This document shows positions 57,379-64,000 of a DNA stretch of 64,000 nucleotides, piece by piece; positions within the stretch are counted from its first letter, which is position 1; every line of letters begins with the position of its first letter. The notes under the pieces were generated by a model that did no database searches, was not told the origin of the DNA, and saw only the letters and a program-made list of their open reading frames with translations. Source of the stretch: Melitaea cinxia (lineage: Eukaryota > Arthropoda > Insecta > Lepidoptera > Nymphalidae); assembly GCF_905220565.1 (NCBI RefSeq), contig NC_059416.1:4092001-4156000 (forward strand), written 5' to 3'. The translations under genes and the position numbers were made by a program.

Positions 57379-60300
57379 CTATAACCTAGACTTAAATTAA
57401 GACGTACACACTTCTCTTTCACTCACCGACTACATGTCTTTGCTTTATACTACAAAGCTCATTTTTACACTGATACATGGGGTCTTAGTCAATTCCAAAA
57501 TTGCTTTCAAAGCAACAACTTAGCTGCGAAAGCAATTTTATATTTATTTACTTTTTTCCGATAAATATCACACATTTATCACTATTATTTCTATCGGCCA
57601 ATAAAACAGCAGACAGCGTCGATTTGTGTTTGCTTAAACTAACGCGTGGGGAATTGACCGGAACCCTCACAATGATACCTAATTTGAGATACCTATACAA
57701 AACTGATCAACATAAGAAAAATTATTAGGGATTCATTCACAAGCTATGGAAGTGCCTTATTCTATTTTATATGCTTCATGAGACAGTCAATAATATACAC
57801 TATTTAGGACCTTGTCAGTTGTAAAACAAAAATTTAAGATTTTTACTAAATGGAATTCTAAAGTTATTCATTATGATATGGTACCAAGATTATATATATT
57901 ATTGACGTCAACCGAACGTCCACTCGACCGTCTCAACGGACGATCCCATTTGTTTACATTCAATAAAAACATATTAAAAACATTTCATTTAATATTCGGA
58001 GAACATAATTTTTTTAAGAAAGCTTTACAAAAAGTACAATATATGTATAACTGTACAATAATACAAGTGTTGTGACATAGTATCCTATATTTATATTGTT
58101 CAGGCCTCCTTACATACACTTATTTACATTTTTTGTTTGCATCAATTACATATACCATTCAAGCTTCCTTATAAATAAATACATTTAAATGAATAACTAA
58201 ATCACATAAAACTGTTTACTATGTACTGTAAGTAATGTATGCCCAATTAATCCCTAATGAACTTTTAATTCTAGCGTTACCGACATTTTTACTTGAATTT
58301 ATTACCTTGTTCTTTAGACTTAATTACATGAATACAGTCGTTCAGTATGTCTGATACCTTTATCGATATACAATCCAGAACATTTTGTTTTCTGCCCTCA
58401 AATATTACGGGATAACAAGTCTTATAACAACGGCTTAAGGCATTCTATTTGATAGCAACTTATATAACACCTAAAGCACGCAATTCACAGCCCGACTACA
58501 GCTTTAGAAATTGTTTTATGTCACATTTTGTCGCTACTCAGAATTAAACTTCTATTACCGGCTTATAAATGAAAACACATCAAAACTCTACATATAAATA
58601 TTTGCAAGTTTTAAGAATTTACAGTCCACGTTTAGTAAAAAAGCGTTCTATACATGTTATATTTAAAGAATTTCCATATAAATTTACATTCATCTACATA
58701 TAAGAGGGCAGAGTCTCAGTAACATTCTTTAACATTGAGCTAGTACTAACATAAGGTATGTGAACCCTGAATCAAGTAAAAACAATCACAAATACAAAAA
58801 AAATATGTAATAAATAAAAGAACGACAAATAACAAAAAACACTGCGTTCAGTGTAAGGCACGGGTAAAAAAATTAAAAATAAAAAAACCCGACTGTAAAC
58901 TTAGGCGTTTTATATTACGTATAAGATCCACATTATAAATTCACATAGCATAATTTTCTACCACTTCGGACAAGACATCGAATGGTACAGAACTCAAGTC
59001 ATACTAAGTGAACTAATAATATTTACGACTATAGAATTCATACAAAATTGATTTTTTTCTTTACATAATTCTTTGAGATGATATTGGTTCTATGGCTGTA
59101 GATTTCCAATGTATTATGGAAAAACGACACTATAAACGGAAATTATAATACCAATTATTTGGACTGTTAACACTGACGTATGAAATATAGGCGACTCATT
59201 ATCTGTGTAAGATGTCATAGATTTGACACGTCAGTATCTATTTGATAATTCTAACTAATCTCATCCGTACGGTCGAAGCGACAACCCATGTAGTTTTACC
59301 ATTGTTAAAACAATAAATACTTAATTAACGCTTAGAACCTTAAGTATGAAAAGCGTATAAATTATATCAATGTTTTGAATAACGGCCTTAGTACCTATCT
59401 AGCGATATCAGGTTGTATGTTTGTTGTCTTATAATGTTTAAATAACACGAAAGCTGTGATAAAATGGACTATTTATTCTTTATAATTGATTAAAGTGGCA
59501 ACATTGTTTTGTATTAAAATTTAGCAAAGTATATATATTTTTTTTCTTTTTACCTGTCATTTGAACTCCAATCAACGTTAATATTGTTATAAATATCAAC
59601 ATTAGATACAAAAACAAATCTGGATCAGTCCTCGTTATTTTACATTTGATATGAAACGGTGGTACATATTTCTTATTTCAGCACAACAAACATACAAACG
59701 GATAAATTCATTTACGTTTCTATAGATAATTGTCAGTAGTATTTTATTTTTGTAGTGATTTAATGTGATGCATTAAACATTTTTTTTTATGTGGACATGT
59801 GATCCCTTATGTACGGCCAAAGAAATTAGTTCTAAAGATATATTCTTATTTATTTATTTATTGTACACCAAACAAATAAAATAAACAAGCAACATTAGCA
59901 ATAATTTGGAGAAAAAAAAAATGTACAAAAGGCGGCCTTATTGCTTAAAAGCAATCTCTTCCAGGCAACCTTAGGGCAAAGGATATATTCTTTCAAAATT
60001 TGTATAAATAATTCTTTTTAACTGACAATTACCTTTGTAACATGATTAAAATTAAGACTAGCCTATGGCAAGGAGGACATTTCATAACATTTTCAAATAA
60101 ATTAAAACATTTTTTAGCCTATATCTATTCTATGGACTTTTTTGTATTATTGTTATATGGCCTATTCTTTATTTTGCTTATTTCTTTTATATCTAGAAGC
60201 CTTTATTTTTACATAATGTAAATCGTTTTATAATATTTCCACTTTAACATATCAACTTAAGCTTTACTTTATGCAATGAAATTGTTTCAATATTTATACT

Positions 60301-60685
60301 CTGTTTTACAACCATGTTTTAAAAGATTATTTAGTTCAATTTTAAATTTATTCTCTTTTTAATAACTTTTCTGCTAACGAAATCTACTTTTCCATATTTT
60401 TCAACCTCATCTTTAAGCATTTCTCAAGTATTTTAATTCTAATTATTGCTTGCATTGCCTTCTATTATGAAAATGAAAAGCAGCATAAAGAAGTTTTTAG
60501 AAGTTGCCAATTATTGTATATTTTTAATGATTCCAGCATAAAATTGAATTACTGTTGTCAATCAAACATTATGAACCAAAATTATTTACATGTACAACCA
60601 TTTATGTGTATGACCACTTCTAAAAAAACCCATACCAATGTTATTTATACGTCCTCTCTCACCTGAGGCTAAACTAAGGTACCCG
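57379..60685 (-). other. Repeat-poor stretch, possible 3' UTR of twins
   Basis: It follows the stop codon of the PP2A B subunit exon on the minus strand. Repeats are scarce apart from a LINE-tail fragment at about 59850-59990 (TTTATTGTACACC, CCAGGCAACCTTAGGGC). A long 3' UTR would explain the repeat scarcity, but no single poly(A) site can be fixed by eye. Confidence 0.35.
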
Positions 60686-60811
60686 CTAGAATTTGTCTTG
60701 GAATATAAATAGGTTGTTTGTTGCCGCTACTGCTATGATACTTTCGTGGGGATGCCATGCCGTATGAAGTATTTTCTTATTGAAGTCCAAACAGTCTACG
60801 CTTATTTCGTC
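60686..60811 (-). CDS. tws: PP2A B/PR55 regulatory subunit (twins), last coding exon
   Basis: The exon starts after CTACAG and codes for 41 residues ending HTAWHPHESIIAVAATNNLF followed by IFQDKF and a stop. This is the highly conserved C-terminus of the 55-kDa B regulatory subunit of protein phosphatase 2A, the final blade strand of its seven-bladed WD40 propeller. The subunit directs PP2A to its substrates in mitosis and signalling. The rest of the gene lies beyond the right edge, because no further exon is visible up to 64000. The phase at the acceptor is zero. Confidence 0.93.
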   Translation of the reverse strand, partial: DEISVDCLDFNKKILHTAWHPHESIIAVAATNNLFIFQDKF

Positions 60812-60953
60812 CTGTAGAGAATGAAAAAGAAAAACATTAATATCGACACATTTTAGCTTATATATTTTTTTTAATTTCTAATTTAAAAGTTATAATTTAT
60901 AATTGTGTTATTTTTCTGAATATCTTTTCTCATTGAGGAATTGTTGTCCGCTT

Positions 60954-61288
60954 CAGCCTGTAATATCCTATAGCTGGGTATAGGCCTCTTTCACATAAAG
61001 AAGACGAATCAGATCTTAATCCACCACGCTGCTCCAATGCGGGTTGGCGGATATATTTCCTCCTATCAGTAACGATCGCTATCAGGTGTACATGATAACA
61101 ACCGGGACCGACGGCTTAACCTGCTCTCCGAGACACGGTGGGGAGACCCACAAGAACTGCACAAACACCTAGACCACGGCAAACATCTGTATGGCCATTA
61201 CAAATGTTTGTCATGTGCGGGGTTCGAACCCGCAAACGCCAGCGAAACAGTCACAAACCAGTGCTGTGACCGTTGGGCCAACGCGGTG
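60954..61288 (-). repeat. S1 SINE, full length
   Basis: Reverse orientation, from TTCAGCCTGTAATATCCTAT to the tRNA-like head (GTTCGAACCCGCAAACGCC, GGGCCAACGCGGTG). It lies in the last intron of twins. Confidence 0.85.
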
Positions 61289-62344
61289 TCTATTTTGTTA
61301 GTTATTATTTACCTACAAATAGGTAATTCCGGTAGATTTCAATTTAATTGGTGATATGTCACATTCAATTATAATAATATTCAAAGATTTCCATGAATAT
61401 AATTGTAAAAAAATGAGAACCACACACCACAGCCAAGAACAGGCCTCTCCGTGTACGAGGAGTAAAGTATGCTATATTAATCTAGTGGAACTCGTGTAAT
61501 TTATTTGTTTATTTATTTATTCGGGATGGTACACAGCACAGAAAAAGTTTTAAAAAACAAGAATCAAATATAATCAATCATAAAGACCAATTACGACTAT
61601 TCAAAAAGGAAAAACAAACAAGATAATATAACGAAACAAAAACAAAAAAAAAACTTATTTTCATGTTAAACTAATAAGTACCCTTGGGAAAATATTTTTT
61701 TTTTTTTTAATAAAATTGTTTAAATTACAAACAATTAACGATATCGTCGAGGATAGTGCAAAACCGCGTAACTAGCATTGGTTAATACCGCAAATCTGAC
61801 AAATGTAGCTAATTTAAGTTTTCGCGTGCAATTAACGCAAAATCTTGATTTACCGCCACCACTTTGATGTGAGTTTATTTCGACCGATAGAAAGCCAGAA
61901 ATCGCTAAATAAAATACCGCGCATCTTCGGCCGGCAAGCGTCGATACCGCGTAAGTGATCTGATGACACCGGAAGCGCGTTTGTGGTTTATTTTTGCTAT
62001 AAAACTCTGTACATTTTTAAGGAATATGCCCATAATGCTTTCTGACTACTGCAGAAAAGAAAGTACGAAATTATATTTAGAACCAATAATATAATCTAAA
62101 CGTGAACTATACCGTATCTATGTTGAAAAGGTAACAAAAAAGTCAGGGAGTGGCTTCCAGAAAACTTTTTGAAGATGTTCTCAAAGGTACATAGCTTTGT
62201 TTCAACCGAAAAGAGATGCATGTGATCTATGTTGTTCATGTAAAGTATCAGTTCATATATTACTAAAGAAGAGTATCAGCAAGATCTATCATGAAAACAT
62301 TTAACGTTGTTTGTACTCTTCGCAAATATTGATCAAAGCTACAC

Positions 62345-62465
62345 TTTTCAGGAGTGATATAGGCTATATTTTATTGTTATTGAAGAAAAATTTCAGTGAA
62401 AAATAATAGTATATGTAAATCAAGTCGGAGATATGCGAGCGAGATGAAAACTTTACTATATATTT
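62345..62465 (+). repeat. R7 repeat copy
   Basis: CAGGAGTGATATAGGCTAT to AAATCAAGTCGGAGATATGC, the opposite orientation of 2520-2645. Confidence 0.55.
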
Positions 62466-62679
62466 GCTACACAAAAATAATAATTAACGCCCAACGCCAC
62501 GCCACGCCAGGGGTCGGTTAGTATATATATGTAAATAAACATACGCATTAAAATAATGTACTTATAAACGAAATACATATAATATAGATAAATGCATAGA
62601 ATACATATTACAAGTGTAGCAATACTCATACATGATATAATGCAGAGATATTAAAAATAATTATAATGTATTAAGTGAG

Positions 62680-63660
62680 AAATAGTGCGCCTTGATGTAT
62701 TTTTGAAGCAAGACAGGGATTGGGTTTGATTTATAGGAAGTAGAGCATTCCAAAGTTGAACAGCTTTAACTTAAAGAGTTCGGAGTAAAAAGAAGTAGTG
62801 TGAGCTGGAGTTTCGAGCATCAAAGTAGACTCGGATCTAAGGGTGCAGTCGTGCGTATTACAAAGATACTTGAAACGCTACTTATCGTACAGAGGTGTAT
62901 CAGAATGAAAAAGTATAAAATATAGTAACCAGAGTATGTGAGTATTCTTGCGAAAGCGTATCGGGGGCCACTTGAGACGATTGCAAAATTCGGAAACAAT
63001 GGTCATTTTCGCGAGGACCAAATATGAACCGTGTGCAAAAATTGTGAAGACTTTCAAGCTTATTTAATTGCTCCTCTTTAAGATCACGATAGCAAGTGGC
63101 AGCATAGTCAAGAATTGGTAGGAGTGACTGTGCTAAAGTAATTTTGGTAGACAAAGGGAGGAAATATTGCAGTTGTCGCAGTGATCCGATAGCTGCAAAT
63201 AGTTATCTCACTCAGCTGAGGTGCCCAAGGAAGATGTCTATCGAAGATAACTCCGAGATTTTTCACATTGTAACTGATTACAACGTTTTTATAAACGACT
63301 GGTAATAAGCGACCAGTCTATTCGACACAACAAATTTAGGACTACTGATAATAATGACTTGACATTTTGTGGAAGTAATGTTAAATCCGCGGGAGTTATT
63401 CCATCTATAAGTTCTTTAAGTCATTTTTAAATTGTTTATTGATGTAGGTAAATCTGTCAGTTGCGTGTGAGAATAAATTTGAAGATCATTTTTACAAGGG
63501 CCGTAGCCGTACCTTTACGGAAACCGGACTGAAAAGGATTTAGGATGTCATTAGAGGAAAGAAATGAAGTTAGCTGTTGCTAGGCAAGACTCTCTAAAAC
63601 TTTGGACAGGAAAGGGAGAATGGCGATATGGGGCAAAGACCGAAAAACGTAGAGGAATTA
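62680..63660 (-). mobile_element. LINE (Jockey/CR1-like) reverse transcriptase, decayed
   Basis: On the minus strand, LTSFLSSNDILNPFQSGFRK (about 63580-63520) is a reverse transcriptase core phrase. The frame at 62900-63154 (LLPILDYAATCYRDL, NKLESLHNFCTRFIFG) is the conserved region after the polymerase palm. Frames are broken between the two. It is a dead fragment. Confidence 0.75.
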
Positions 63661-64000
63661 GATTTTTAGTTAGTTTTGTTTCATTTCAAAACCGCGTAAC
63701 TTACTCTTAGGTTCCAATGTTGCTCAAATCAAATCTGCGTAATTGACGTAGGGCTTAAATGATTTACTTTAAAGGAATACTTTTCCTACCAAGAGATAGA
63801 ACACATAAATAATTACTCTCTGTCTAAAAATGAGCTCAAAATTCGTTTTAAATAAAAAACTTATTCAGTTTTAACCTTCCCCTGTAAAGTTACATTGAGT
63901 GGCATATACGCGCTCCTATCTGTAGCAGATACGCGGATTTGCACTATCCCCGACGATATATTTTGAATATGGTTATATAAATATTTATATAGTATATACA

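Larger units (their letters stand above)
61741..63959. mobile_element. DNA element with ATATCGTCG terminal inverted repeats, containing a LINE fragment
   Basis: The left end ATATCGTCGAGGATAGTGCA and the right end (reverse complement ATATCGTCGGGGATAGTGCA) match over about 28 bases with two differences. GTCGATACCGCGTAAGT and AAAACCGCGTAACT phrases are shared near both ends. No transposase is recognisable, so it is likely non-autonomous. The middle third is a decayed LINE. Confidence 0.65.

Noticed and set aside
57148..58075. Three plus-strand open frames of 75-87 aa
   Set aside because: No recognisable domain. They lie in the AT-rich DNA downstream of twins, and their lengths are compatible with chance.

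Overview
The window looks like an AT-rich lepidopteran (butterfly or moth) nuclear contig. Genes have small exons with GT/AG introns. The DNA between them is packed with tRNA-derived SINEs of the kind known from butterflies, LINE fragments, MITE-like and mariner/pogo-type DNA elements, and (TA)n or (GTAT)n microsatellites. The species cannot be named from the sequence alone. No CRISPR array, rRNA, functional tRNA or prokaryotic operon is visible.

Layout. (1) 0-8 kb: the end of a mariner-like transposon, then repeats only. (2) 8.3-26 kb: a tandem cluster of sugar transporters of the SLC2 / Tret1-like type, all on the minus strand. The outer two, at 8.3-13.0 kb (455 aa) and 22.0-25.9 kb (454 aa), can be assembled completely from seven exons each with identical intron phases. 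The middle copy (16.0-19.3 kb) is a wrecked pseudogene. Two tiny exon relics at 36.0 and 38.4 kb suggest the cluster was once larger. (3) 26-40 kb: gene-poor and repeat-rich, with a large foldback element and a perfect 29-bp hairpin. (4) 40-44 kb: two tandem minus-strand paralogues coding for Cys-rich proteins with an N-terminal PHD-like zinc finger. (5) 44.0-44.5 kb: mRpS25, the mitochondrial ribosomal protein mS25, intronless and on the plus strand. (6) 44.9-54.5 kb: a seven-exon minus-strand gene, convergent with mRpS25, coding for a 299-aa protein with the ornithine/aspartate carbamoyltransferase layout. Every frame and splice phase closes, but the substrate-binding motifs of the family are gone. 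I regard this as the most interesting object in the window: a probable carbamoyltransferase-fold pseudoenzyme in an insect. (7) 54.5-60.7 kb: a (GTAT)n microsatellite, a repeat copy, a MITE, a repeat-poor stretch, and the last coding exon of the PP2A B/PR55 regulatory subunit (twins). (8) 60.8-64 kb: a SINE and a TIR-bounded element carrying a decayed LINE.

The genes do not form one pathway. The transporters are membrane proteins, mRpS25 is mitochondrial, twins is a phosphatase subunit, and the PHD-like and carbamoyltransferase-like proteins have no function I can assign. All exon models are hand-assembled from splice signals and from homology recalled from the families. No transcript or database evidence was available.
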